A stretch of 64,000 nt of DNA from Flagellimonas aquimarina (GTDB lineage Bacteria; Bacteroidota; Bacteroidia; Flavobacteriales; Flavobacteriaceae), in contig NZ_QGEG01000002.1 of the NCBI RefSeq assembly GCF_003149745.1, positions 744,001 to 808,000 of the forward strand, read 5' to 3'. The notes below the pieces were generated by a model. It had not been told where the DNA came from, did no database searches, and saw only the letters and a program-made list of their open reading frames with translations. Positions 48,495-56,365 of this stretch are shown in pieces (position 1 is the stretch's first letter; each line of letters begins with the position of its first letter). The position numbers and the translations under genes are program-made.

Positions 48495-49679
48495 CTAGTT
48501 AAACTGATATTGCCTAATAATGGTTTTTAGCCTTTGTTTAAGATCTTCACCGGCATCATATACCATCTGTTCATTGCTAGGAAACGGAACAGCCCTAATA
48601 TCCAATAGAGGAGCTAAATCGTTGTCCAATGCTCTTTTGTCTCCTTTGTAGTTTGCATATACATGTTCAAAAACAAACTCACTGGATAAGGGATAAGAAT
48701 TTATCTCTTGACCACTGGACAGATCAGTGAAACTTACCTTAGCTCCAATTTGGGCCGCTTTGAACTGTGTAAACTGGTAGAAGTTGCATCTTACCGTACG
48801 GAACTTATCTACTTTAATTTGATTTCCTAAACTATCCTTTACGGCATTTCCGTTTTCATCAAGCAGAAACTCGTAACCATCTTTTATTTGTCTTTCCTTT
48901 ACGATCTGCTTTTCGTTCACCCGTTCTGGAGAAATGTTTATTTCTCTAAAATTCAAGTTCATGGCATAGTCGTATTTTACATTGGACAAAGGGTTTGCAT
49001 GGTATTCTGTCCAAAAATCGTCAATACCAAAGGTGTTAAAGTCCAACAATTCATCTTCTAACCGCTCCGGAATTATTTGCTCCGTATCATTACCTATGTC
49101 TACTCTTACATATTCTAGACCTTTTCTATAGGCCTCATCCATCTTGACCACGGTTTCTTTGTATCCGGGATTAATGTCTTGCAAATATTTTAGATCTTTA
49201 TACGCTGCCCTATAATCCTCTTTTTCACGAGCCGTGGTAAATAAGTTAGAGGCATTGTTGTACAAATACTCTGACAGCTCATTTTTTGTGTTGAGAATGC
49301 TAGAATCATAATTTGAGAAATTGAAAGATGCATTTCTACCTTCATCCCTAAGGTTTAGAGGTAAAAGAGGCCTAATACGTTTTTGAATCTGTTTTAGTTG
49401 AAGATATTTATTGTAAATAGCTTCTAAGTTTGCAGGATTGCCGTCTTTTTGTAAAAATGTAATTTGCTCCTGCTCTCTTTGCGAGTTTTTGGCAAAAGCA
49501 TCTTCTAAAAGTAAAATATAGGCCTGATTGCCTTTTTTTGTCTTGTTTTCTGCTAAGTTTTTAATGGCTTTGTTCATAGCGGAAACGTAGTTGCCGCTAT
49601 TTAAAGCTTCTTGCGTCTTCTTTACTCCACCGCAGGCAGCAAGTAAGACCAATGTGCTAATAAGTAATAGTTTTTTCAT
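48495..49679 (-). CDS. Lipoprotein with TPR-like helical N-terminus, function unknown
   Basis: A 394-residue lipoprotein (lipobox LLAAC, Cys16). Residues about 20-175 are helical and TPR-like (ALNSGNYVSAMNKAIKNLAE, YRAAYKDLKYLQDINPGYKE). The second half is beta-rich, with YAMNLNFREINISPERVNEK and VRCNFYQFTQFKAAQIGAKV. It is familiar from Flavobacteriaceae genomes but has no name I trust. The gap before glyA (49680-49927) contains no further gene; it holds A/T-rich promoter DNA for both divergent genes, including TAATTTTA about 25 bases before glyA. Confidence 0.7.
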   Translation of the reverse strand: MKKLLLISTLVLLAACGGVKKTQEALNSGNYVSAMNKAIKNLAENKTKKGNQAYILLLEDAFAKNSQREQEQITFLQKDGNPANLEAIYNKYLQLKQIQKRIRPLLPLNLRDEGRNASFNFSNYDSSILNTKNELSEYLYNNASNLFTTAREKEDYRAAYKDLKYLQDINPGYKETVVKMDEAYRKGLEYVRVDIGNDTEQIIPERLEDELLDFNTFGIDDFWTEYHANPLSNVKYDYAMNLNFREINISPERVNEKQIVKERQIKDGYEFLLDENGNAVKDSLGNQIKVDKFRTVRCNFYQFTQFKAAQIGAKVSFTDLSSGQEINSYPLSSEFVFEHVYANYKGDKRALDNDLAPLLDIRAVPFPSNEQMVYDAGEDLKQRLKTIIRQYQFN

Positions 49680-49927
49680 GGCTTTTGATTTTATTGATTT
49701 TCATATGGTTTTCAACAGCCGTGCCAAAAACCTACATTCTATTAACGAAAAAGGACAAACGGTAGTATAATATCGGTGAAAGACGCATAAAAACTATATT
49801 TTAAGAAGTTTTGGAATTCCTTCTTTATTGTTAATTGTTGTTTGATAAAATCAATTTCTACAACAATTTTTTTCGATTTAATTAGCTATTCTATTCGTAA
49901 TTTTAGCACTTCTTAATTTAAAAGCAA

Positions 49928-51202
49928 ATGCAAAGAGACCACGAAATTTTTGAACTAATAGCACAGGAAGAGGAACGCCAGATAGAAGGTATAGAGCTTA
50001 TAGCTTCTGAGAACTTTACCAGTCCTCAAGTTATGGAGGCAGCAGGCTCGGTTCTAACCAATAAATATGCTGAAGGTTACCCTGGAAAAAGGTATTATGG
50101 TGGTTGTGAGGTGGTCGATGAAGTTGAGCAACTCGCTATAGATCGTGCTAAGGAACTTTTTGGAGCTGTTTATGCAAACGTTCAACCACATTCTGGTTCA
50201 CAAGCAAATGCAGCGGTTTACCATGCTTGTTTAAAGCCAGGGGATACCATTCTAGGTTTTGACTTGTCCCATGGCGGACATTTAACTCATGGGTCACCTG
50301 TAAATTTCTCTGGTAAATTGTACAACCCGGTTTTTTATGGGGTGGATGAAGAAACAGGAACTTTGAATTATGATAAGATTCAAGAAATTGCCACTAAAGA
50401 ACAACCTAAACTGATTATAGCAGGCGCGTCTGCGTATTCCAGAGATATGGATTTTAAGCGATTTAGAGAAATTGCTGACAGTGTAAACGCTATATTGCTT
50501 GCAGATATCTCGCACCCGGCAGGATTGATAGCTAAGGGTATTATGAACGACCCTATTCCACATTGCCATATTGTTACCACCACAACGCATAAAACTTTAA
50601 GAGGCCCAAGAGGAGGTTTGATCTTGATGGGAGAGAATTTTGAAAACCCATTTGGCATTCGCCTTAAAAATGGCAATCTCCGCAAAATGTCTGGTTTGTT
50701 AGACCTGGCAGTTTTTCCAGGAAATCAAGGTGGCCCATTAGAACATATCATTGCCGCCAAGGCAATTGCTTTTGGAGAAGCACTTTCTGATAACTTCCTA
50801 CATTATATGTTGCAGGTAAAGAAGAATGCAGATGCTATGGCAAAAGCGTTTATGAAAAAGGATTATAAGGTCATCTCTGGTGGAACGGACAACCATATGA
50901 TGTTGATAGACCTAAGAAATAAGAATATTACAGGGAAGGATGCAGAAAAAGCTTTGGAACTGGCTGCAATAACCGCCAACAAAAACATGGTTCCTTTTGA
51001 TGATCAATCCCCGTTTATTACTTCTGGAATTAGATTTGGAACTCCTGCCATTACCACTCGTGGACTAAAAGAAGCGGATATGGAAACCATTGTTGATTTT
51101 ATAGATGAAGTTATCATGAATCCGGAGAATGAAGAACATCTTGACCAAATAAGAATAAAGGTCAATGACTTAATGAAGTCAAGACCTTTATTTAACGCTT
51201 AG
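49928..51202 (+). CDS. glyA: Serine hydroxymethyltransferase
   Basis: Interconverts serine and glycine, loading tetrahydrofolate with a one-carbon unit. The 424-residue PLP enzyme shows [68 protein letters not shown], and the PLP lysine in [15 protein letters not shown]. Sequence and length are standard. It stands alone with a divergent lipoprotein gene upstream. Confidence 0.97.
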   Translation: MQRDHEIFELIAQEEERQIEGIELIASENFTSPQVMEAAGSVLTNKYAEGYPGKRYYGGCEVVDEVEQLAIDRAKELFGAVYANVQPHSGSQANAAVYHACLKPGDTILGFDLSHGGHLTHGSPVNFSGKLYNPVFYGVDEETGTLNYDKIQEIATKEQPKLIIAGASAYSRDMDFKRFREIADSVNAILLADISHPAGLIAKGIMNDPIPHCHIVTTTTHKTLRGPRGGLILMGENFENPFGIRLKNGNLRKMSGLLDLAVFPGNQGGPLEHIIAAKAIAFGEALSDNFLHYMLQVKKNADAMAKAFMKKDYKVISGGTDNHMMLIDLRNKNITGKDAEKALELAAITANKNMVPFDDQSPFITSGIRFGTPAITTRGLKEADMETIVDFIDEVIMNPENEEHLDQIRIKVNDLMKSRPLFNA

Positions 51203-51217
51203 AAACTGCGGGATGTA

Positions 51218-51234
51218 CTTAGGTTAAGCCTAAG
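51218..51234. terminator. Small hairpin between glyA and the convergent gene
   Basis: CTTAGG, loop TTAAG, CCTAAG: a 6-bp stem starting 15 bases after the glyA stop, without a T run. It is a weak candidate for a terminator or stability element. Confidence 0.3.
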
Positions 51235-51247
51235 GTTTAGAAATAGT

Positions 51248-51904
51248 TTAATCCAAAAGGAAAAAATCTTCCTTACGAAGTTGTTTTGTTTTAAGGTTGT
51301 ACACGATTACATCATGTTGTAAATCGTCATCAAAATAGAGTCCCCAATAATCAAAATAACTTTTGTTGTTTTTTTCCAATGTTAAGACACTTCGGGTGTG
51401 ATCTTCAAAAACGGGAACAAAAATCTCATAAGGCATTTCTGTCAATCCCTTTGTGAGATATACAAAATGTGCACTGGTTTTGAATATTATTGCAGCTAAT
51501 TGTTGAGGAATACTATAATCACTTATTCTAGAAACTATAATGGAGGTATCCCTAAAGTGCAAAGAAAGTTCAGCAATATCAATAGCATTTTTATTCACTT
51601 TGCTCAGCTTTTGAAAAGCTGCATCAAATGAAGATATGCCCTTTGCACCTTCTAAATCGCAAGCAAAACCACCCCAATTTCCTTTGTTAAAATGATGAAG
51701 ACTTTCTGTAAGTCCAAAATTACAATATAGGTCCAGAATTAAATCTGTTTTCTCAGTACTTGTATGGTAATGGCATTGCACTTTTACCTCGGCATAAAAA
51801 TCTTTTTCCAGGATTTTAATGAAATCATCCAGACCATCGGCGGTAACAAAAGCCTGTTGGCCGTCTAGGGGAAAATTAGATTTGACTTTTCTTTGGAATG
51901 GCAT
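51248..51904 (-). CDS. Cytoplasmic protein of unknown function in the signalling island
   Basis: A 218-residue protein without signal peptide or membrane helix; I do not recognise the family. The ATG at 51904 gives MPFQRKVKSNFPLDGQQAF; a TTG at 51910 would add two residues. Visible features are an N-terminal acidic helix (ADGLDDFIKILEKDF), a histidine-rich strand VQCHYHTSTEK, CNFGLTESLHHFNKGNWGGF, and a C-terminal acidic stretch FDYWGLYFDDDLQHDV. It has its own candidate promoter embedded in an 11-bp dyad, and the CTGGGGGTTT element further upstream, so it looks like a regulated target of the neighbouring system. Confidence 0.6.
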   Translation of the reverse strand: MPFQRKVKSNFPLDGQQAFVTADGLDDFIKILEKDFYAEVKVQCHYHTSTEKTDLILDLYCNFGLTESLHHFNKGNWGGFACDLEGAKGISSFDAAFQKLSKVNKNAIDIAELSLHFRDTSIIVSRISDYSIPQQLAAIIFKTSAHFVYLTKGLTEMPYEIFVPVFEDHTRSVLTLEKNNKSYFDYWGLYFDDDLQHDVIVYNLKTKQLRKEDFFLLD

Positions 51905-51926
51905 ATTCAATGGATTGCATAGTTGT

Positions 51927-51967
51927 TCTAATCCAAAGTTAAAGCGAATCTTTTTTTTTGGATTAGA
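51927..51967. repeat. 11-bp inverted repeat around the promoter of the 51904 gene
   Basis: TCTAATCCAAA and TTTGGATTAGA are perfect inverted arms 19 bases apart. On the minus strand TAACTTTG (51934-51941) fits TANNTTTG and overlaps one arm, predicting RNA start near 51928. The dyad could be an operator or, in RNA, a leader hairpin. Confidence 0.55.
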
Positions 51968-51972
51968 GGAAA

Positions 51973-51995
51973 ACCTTAAAAATTCTGGGGGTTTT
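51973..51995 (-). promoter_or_regulatory. Copy A of a shared upstream element (CTGGGGGTTT type)
   Basis: Reads, on the plus strand, CCTTAAAAA, then TT, then CTGGGGGTTT. A near-identical copy lies at 56293-56313. Both are upstream of minus-strand genes at about 55-90 bases from the start codon. Probably a regulator site; not identified. Confidence 0.5.
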
Positions 51996-52080
51996 CTTCT
52001 ATTTACCCGTTTTTTTGCATAAAAAAAGCCGAAAGTGGTTAAAATCTGACAATAAACCTATTCTATGGATGTGATAGGAA

Positions 52081-52749
52081 TTATATGAATCCTCTATTTT
52101 TTGCCGCTAAAATTAAAGCAAGATCATTTTCATTTTCAGTACCAAAAAGTGATTTTAAATGCCGCTTTCTATTTTCAATAGAAGAGGGGGACAACCTTAT
52201 AAAATGTTCCAAATCTTTATTTTTGGTACCTATGGAAAGATGGTACAATATCTTTTTATCCTTCTCATCTAAGCTAATATCATTGGTCATTTTCTTTCTA
52301 ATGGCAGAAAGCGCTTTGGATGAGTAATAGGGAGGATTTAAGGTGATGGTCTTAACAGCATCTTCCAGAGTTTTTGGGTCTATATCCGTTTTTACCAAAT
52401 ATCCATCTGGGTCAACGGTTTTTAGAATACTGTTTATTCTGTAATTGTCACTAAAAGAAGACATGAAGGCAATCTTGGTCTCTGGCACTAGTTTACGTGC
52501 CAAAACTCCCAAATCTTCTCCGGTATGTGGCTGATCTTCGTTAGGTGGAAATAATTGAACATCTAAAAATAGAATATCATACTTGAATGAATTAGCGGAT
52601 TCTTCTATAAGTTTTCTGCCCATTTCATAAGTATTGGCGGTATCTACAATGATACTATGACCTTCAAAAACAATTCGTTCAAGGATAAATTTATACCCAA
52701 GCATGGTCATCTCATGATCGTCTATCGCCAATATTCTCAGTGTCTTCAT
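52081..52749 (-). CDS. Response regulator with LuxR-type helix-turn-helix
   Basis: A 222-residue two-component regulator. The receiver has acidic residues Asp10/Asp11 (ILAIDDHEMT), phospho-acceptor Asp63 in YDILFLDVQLFPP, and the lysine in GYLVKTDID, so phosphorylation is possible. The C-terminal HTH reads DEKDKKILYHLSIGTKNKDL, then IRLSPSSIENRKRHLKSLFG, of the NarL/LuxR kind. The start may be the ATG at 52749 (chosen; MKTLRILAIDD) or an ATG at 52767 that overlaps the kinase stop. It pairs with the TPR kinase just upstream. Confidence 0.88.
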   Translation of the reverse strand: MKTLRILAIDDHEMTMLGYKFILERIVFEGHSIIVDTANTYEMGRKLIEESANSFKYDILFLDVQLFPPNEDQPHTGEDLGVLARKLVPETKIAFMSSFSDNYRINSILKTVDPDGYLVKTDIDPKTLEDAVKTITLNPPYYSSKALSAIRKKMTNDISLDEKDKKILYHLSIGTKNKDLEHFIRLSPSSIENRKRHLKSLFGTENENDLALILAAKNRGFI

Positions 52750-52759
52750 ACCAGTTGAT

Positions 52760-54856
52760 TTAAACATTCAGTACTTCTTTGCGTTCCGAAATGTCATTTA
52801 AACTATCTAATCTTATGTAGCTATTTGGCAATGAAACGGTAACAACGGTTCCCTTACCTTTTTTACTATCAATATCTAAAGTGCCTTTTACTTTTTTAAC
52901 TCTTGAAATTACATTTCGCAAACCAATACCGCGTTTTCCCTTGCTTATGTCAAAACCGACACCATCATCTGCAATAGTCAATTTCAAAATGTTGTCTTCT
53001 GTACTGAAATTTACTTTTGCATTTTTACATTTTGCGTGTTTTACACAGTTTTGCAGCGATTCTTGAACAATTCTGTATGCATTGATCTTTATATCGCCTT
53101 GCAAATCATCCCAATCCACATTTTCGTCATACGTAAAAGAACATGAAATCCCAGAAGAATCACTTATAGTTCTTATAAGGTCATCCAGGGATACAATAAA
53201 GTTATAAAATTTTTGATAAGAAGCATCACTAAGCTCATGTGAAATGGTCCTTATTTCTTCCTCCAATTCCCTTAGTTTTTCAATAAGTTCTGCCCTTTGT
53301 TCAACAGAAGCTTCATCTTCTTTGTCATTTAAACCGCTAAGGATCAATCGTATTCCGAGCATTTGGCCCAAAATACCATCATGTAGCTCCTCTGAGATAC
53401 GTTTTTGCTCCAATTGCTTGCCTTCTTCAAACTTACCTTGTTGCGAAAGCATTAGGTTATAAATTTCTTGGTTGCTTTCTTGTTGTTTTTGTTGAAACTT
53501 TAACCTGTTGTTGCTTATGCGCTGCCAGATAATGGTAAAAAGTGAGATACCCAGAAGTACAAGGCCCAATACAACCCCTATCCATATCTGTTTTTGGCGG
53601 GAAAGCAGTTCATTGCGTTGGATCACCTCATCTGTCTCCAAACGGATACGGGCAAATTTATCTCGTATGGCCCGTTCTTCGTCTTTTATTTTTTCGCTTA
53701 GGTCATAATACTCATTGGAATAAGCAACTGCGTTTTCACTATCTATATTTGTGAGTAGGCGTAATACCTCTAGATACCTGTCATTGTTTGAAGTTTCCTT
53801 TGCCAATAATCTAGATTCTTTGGCATATTGAGTAGAATTAATAGTGTCTCCTTGAGCAGCTAAAAGCTCTGCATAGTATTGTTTAGTTCTGGCCTGTTCA
53901 AATGAATAACCAATACTATCATTCACATTCATAGCATTTAAAAGAATGGCATTAGCCTGTGCATAATCTTTTTCGCCTTTAAACAAAGTATAAGCATGAC
54001 TTACTAGGACTAAGGAAAATAATCTAGGACTTTCAGTCTTGAAACTATTATCGCTTAAGAGTTCTTGATACGCAACTTTTGCTTTTTTATATTTCTTCTG
54101 ATCTAAAAGGACACTCGCAATGTTATTTTTGTTCTGCCTTATGTATTCAATCTTGTTTTTAGGTGAATACCTTTGTAGATAAGTATATGCCTTTTGATAG
54201 TATTCCAATGCTTTTTGCGAATTATTCATACCCTTGGCGATAATTCCTAACATATTGTTACAATTGTAAAGTCTTCCATCATCCTCCAAATCATCAAAGA
54301 TTTTTAAAGCAGACGTGATACTCACTTCAGCTCCCAAGTAATCTTTATAAGAATCTTGAATTCTACCCATACTATATAACATTCGCCCCTTTAAAGAAAG
54401 TGATGTTGAATCTATGGCTAATTGATCAAAACTTTTATATGCCTTTCTATAATGAAAGTAAGCGCTATCCAAAATATCATTTGAACGAAAGAAAGAAGCT
54501 AAATCCCAATGGGATTCGCCAAGAGCCATATATATTTTGGCATTTTGTGACAAATCCAGAACTTTTCGGTTCATTTTTCTAAATTTCAAAGAATCGTTTA
54601 GTTTTTTATAGGCCAGAGAAATTCTGGAAAGATGACTTAAACGAAGTGTATCATTGGAGAGTTCATTTGCATCAAACTCGGCTTTTTCTAAAAATTGTTT
54701 TCTTTCATTGATAGAGAGATGTGAGCTGTCGCGCGCAATATTAATCCATGTTTTTATTGTCTCGGACTTAGGATTAGACCCAATTTCCCTATGGGTTGAT
54801 TCCTTCCCACAGGAAGACAAAATAAGAAGAACTAGAATTATATACTTGTTTTTCAA
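52760..54856 (-). CDS. TPR-domain lipoprotein sensor histidine kinase (HisKA_3 type)
   Basis: A 698-residue kinase. A lipobox (LILSSC, Cys16) follows the hydrophobic N-terminus, so the periplasmic end may be lipid-anchored. Then come about seven TPR repeats (residues about 60-390; for example ALEYYQKAYTYLQRYS, KKYKKAKVAYQELLSD), a membrane helix (IWIGVVLGLVLLGISLFTII, about 425-445), a coiled coil, a HisKA_3 domain with His492 in SEELHDGILGQMLG, and a HATPase ending with GIGLRNVISRVKKVKG. TTG is the start, since an in-frame stop lies shortly upstream. It matches the neighbouring LuxR-type regulator. Confidence 0.88.
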   Translation of the reverse strand: MKNKYIILVLLILSSCGKESTHREIGSNPKSETIKTWINIARDSSHLSINERKQFLEKAEFDANELSNDTLRLSHLSRISLAYKKLNDSLKFRKMNRKVLDLSQNAKIYMALGESHWDLASFFRSNDILDSAYFHYRKAYKSFDQLAIDSTSLSLKGRMLYSMGRIQDSYKDYLGAEVSITSALKIFDDLEDDGRLYNCNNMLGIIAKGMNNSQKALEYYQKAYTYLQRYSPKNKIEYIRQNKNNIASVLLDQKKYKKAKVAYQELLSDNSFKTESPRLFSLVLVSHAYTLFKGEKDYAQANAILLNAMNVNDSIGYSFEQARTKQYYAELLAAQGDTINSTQYAKESRLLAKETSNNDRYLEVLRLLTNIDSENAVAYSNEYYDLSEKIKDEERAIRDKFARIRLETDEVIQRNELLSRQKQIWIGVVLGLVLLGISLFTIIWQRISNNRLKFQQKQQESNQEIYNLMLSQQGKFEEGKQLEQKRISEELHDGILGQMLGIRLILSGLNDKEDEASVEQRAELIEKLRELEEEIRTISHELSDASYQKFYNFIVSLDDLIRTISDSSGISCSFTYDENVDWDDLQGDIKINAYRIVQESLQNCVKHAKCKNAKVNFSTEDNILKLTIADDGVGFDISKGKRGIGLRNVISRVKKVKGTLDIDSKKGKGTVVTVSLPNSYIRLDSLNDISERKEVLNV

Positions 54857-54910
54857 TTTGATATACTAAAAAGTAAGCGTTTTTTTGTTTTCTTTTACTA
54901 CAAGGTAACA

Positions 54911-54943
54911 AAAAAAGCCCCAAACCGAATAGGATTTAGGGCC
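54911..54943 (-). terminator. Intrinsic terminator after the small lipoproteins
   Basis: Read on the minus strand, GCCCTAAA pairs with TTTGGGGC across a 10-base loop and is followed by a TTTTTTT run. It ends the unit of the two small lipoproteins, 22 bases after the last stop. Confidence 0.7.
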
Positions 54944-54964
54944 ATGTTTCAAAATTGGATTCAT

Positions 54965-55183
54965 TCATAACTCTCTATCGTCGTTCATCACAGAAATTAA
55001 GTTTTCAGAACTATTTCTTACAATGAAGTGAACCAGATTCTTTTGATTTACTATTGTTTCGTTTGTTCTTGAAGTTGTGATGACTCTCGAATTCGAGAAA
55101 TTCTTGTCACTATAATTTACATTACATGATAAAAAGCTAAAACCAATTGACAGAACAGCTGTTTTTGTTAAAAAAGTTGTCAT
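54965..55183 (-). CDS. Small lipoprotein (72 residues), function unknown
   Basis: A short exported protein with a lipobox FSFLSC (Cys20 counting from the ATG at 55183), then NVNYSDKNFSNSRVI and a mostly polar tail LVHFIVRNSSENLISVMNDD. An upstream TTG at 55198 would add five residues. Nothing points to an enzyme. It follows the 52-residue lipoprotein gene (55204-55362) by 20 bases and ends in a terminator. The pair lies downstream of the LytTR regulator in the same direction. Confidence 0.65.
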   Translation of the reverse strand: MTTFLTKTAVLSIGFSFLSCNVNYSDKNFSNSRVITTSRTNETIVNQKNLVHFIVRNSSENLISVMNDDREL

Positions 55184-55203
55184 TTTATTGGGTTTCAAGA
55201 TGC

Positions 55204-55362
55204 TTATCTATCATCAGGGTTTGATGAATCAGAGTCGGTGGAATCCTGATCTTCCAAACTAGCCATTAGGTTTTCTGTTTCCTGTACATCTGTCTCTGCT
55301 TCGCAAGAAAACATTCCAAAAGTCATCACTGCAATTGCCAAAATACTTAGCGTCTTTCTCAT
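55204..55362 (-). CDS. Very small acidic lipoprotein (52 residues), function unknown
   Basis: A short open frame that ordinary length cut-offs miss. It encodes MRKTLSILAIAVMTFGMFSC, a textbook lipoprotein signal with lipobox GMFSC (Cys20), followed by 32 residues rich in Asp, Glu and Ser: EAETDVQETENLMASLEDQ and DSTDSDSSNPDDR. The mature peptide is therefore strongly negative and probably disordered. The stop is 20 bases before the next small lipoprotein's ATG, suggesting one mRNA. The signal and lipobox make a real gene likely despite its size. No homologue is known to me. Confidence 0.7.
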   Translation of the reverse strand: MRKTLSILAIAVMTFGMFSCEAETDVQETENLMASLEDQDSTDSDSSNPDDR

Positions 55363-55415
55363 AATATTAGGTTTTAGGGTTAGAACTTTAGGTTCACGAC
55401 GGCAAGATATTTAGC

Positions 55416-55447
55416 ACAAATGTCTAGTTGCTTAGTGCTACAAATGT
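55416..55447. repeat. Direct repeats ACAAATGT upstream of the small lipoproteins
   Basis: ACAAATGT at 55416-55423 recurs at 55440-55447, 24 bases start to start. LytTR regulators bind two direct repeats about 21-22 bases apart, and a LytTR gene is next door. The spacing is slightly long, so this remains a suggestion. Confidence 0.4.
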
Positions 55448-55501
55448 TTTAGTATTTGTAATAATTGTATTAGAATTTTAAGAAAAACTATGAGAATTAA
55501 C

Positions 55502-56236
55502 TTAATTAAGGGCTTTTATGGATGCTTTGGAGAGCATTTCCTTTAAAGTATCTATTTTGCCTTTATAGGTTTTGGAAAAAGGAAGTTCTTTCTCCGTTTC
55601 ATTGCGAAGCGTGCAAATGGATTTGCCGTAATTGATACGAGATACGTACCTGCTATTTAGAATATAGCTCTGGTGTATGCGAATAAAACTTTCTGGAAGT
55701 CTTTCCTCAAAAGACTTCAGGGTTTTAAAAGCACTTACCACATTGCCATCCCGCATAAAAAAGTCAGTAGCGTTGTTATCCGACTTTAGATACAAAATAT
55801 CATTGGTATCTAAATAGTGATAATCATTGTAAGTTTTCAGGCAGATGGTGGAGGGCATGTTTTGTTTAGGATGCAATTTTCGCAAACGCATTATGCTCTT
55901 GCGCACATCAAACTCATTATGGGGAAGAATCCAATAATCAAAAAAACCACTTTTAATGGCATTATATGCGTACTTTTTTGTTGTTGAAAAGCCTATGACA
56001 ATTGGCAGTGCCTGCATAAACTGGTTCAACTCTGTAATCATCTGAAAGTAAGGCATGCTGTCTTCAACAAGGTTGATAAAGACTACATCTGGTGTAAACT
56101 TTAAAATAGTATTCAATCCTTCTTCAGGGTTTTGAGCTGTACCCATACATGTAAAATCACCATACTCTTGCAAATAAAGTTGCAATTGTAGCTTTGTAGT
56201 AGCATTAGAGTCTATTATGATATACGTATAATCCAT
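55502..56236 (-). CDS. LytTR-type regulator with a degenerate receiver domain
   Basis: A 244-residue protein laid out as a LytTR response regulator. The C-terminal LytTR domain (about 135-240) is typical: YHYLDTNDILYLKSDNNATD, FEERLPESFIRIHQSYILN, and YGKSICTLRNETEKELPFSK. The receiver (1-120) has lost its chemistry: the acidic pair is Asp9-Ser10 (IIIDSNATT), the phospho-acceptor position is Asn55 (DVVFINL), and the lysine is replaced by Leu104 (DYWILPHNE). It is therefore probably phosphorylation-independent. The small lipoproteins follow in the same direction. No kinase gene is adjacent. Confidence 0.85.
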   Translation of the reverse strand: MDYTYIIIDSNATTKLQLQLYLQEYGDFTCMGTAQNPEEGLNTILKFTPDVVFINLVEDSMPYFQMITELNQFMQALPIVIGFSTTKKYAYNAIKSGFFDYWILPHNEFDVRKSIMRLRKLHPKQNMPSTICLKTYNDYHYLDTNDILYLKSDNNATDFFMRDGNVVSAFKTLKSFEERLPESFIRIHQSYILNSRYVSRINYGKSICTLRNETEKELPFSKTYKGKIDTLKEMLSKASIKALN

Positions 56237-56292
56237 GTGTAAAGTACTGGTTGCAAGTTACTAACGCATGAAAAGAACTCACTACAGTTTTC

Positions 56293-56313
56293 CCTTAAAA
56301 AAACTGGGGGTTT
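56293..56313 (-). promoter_or_regulatory. Copy B of a shared upstream element (CTGGGGGTTT type)
   Basis: Plus strand: CCTTAAAAA, then AA, then CTGGGGGTTT, differing from copy A (51973-51995) only at the two central bases. It lies 57-77 bases upstream of the LytTR start. Confidence 0.5.
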
Positions 56314-56365
56314 CCCACAAAATCACCTTTTTTTTGTTAAATAACCATGAATTTTGAAGGAAGAA

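Noticed and set aside
51218-51234. Strong terminator for glyA
   Set aside because: The stem is only 6 bp and lacks a T run; listed only as a low-confidence hairpin.
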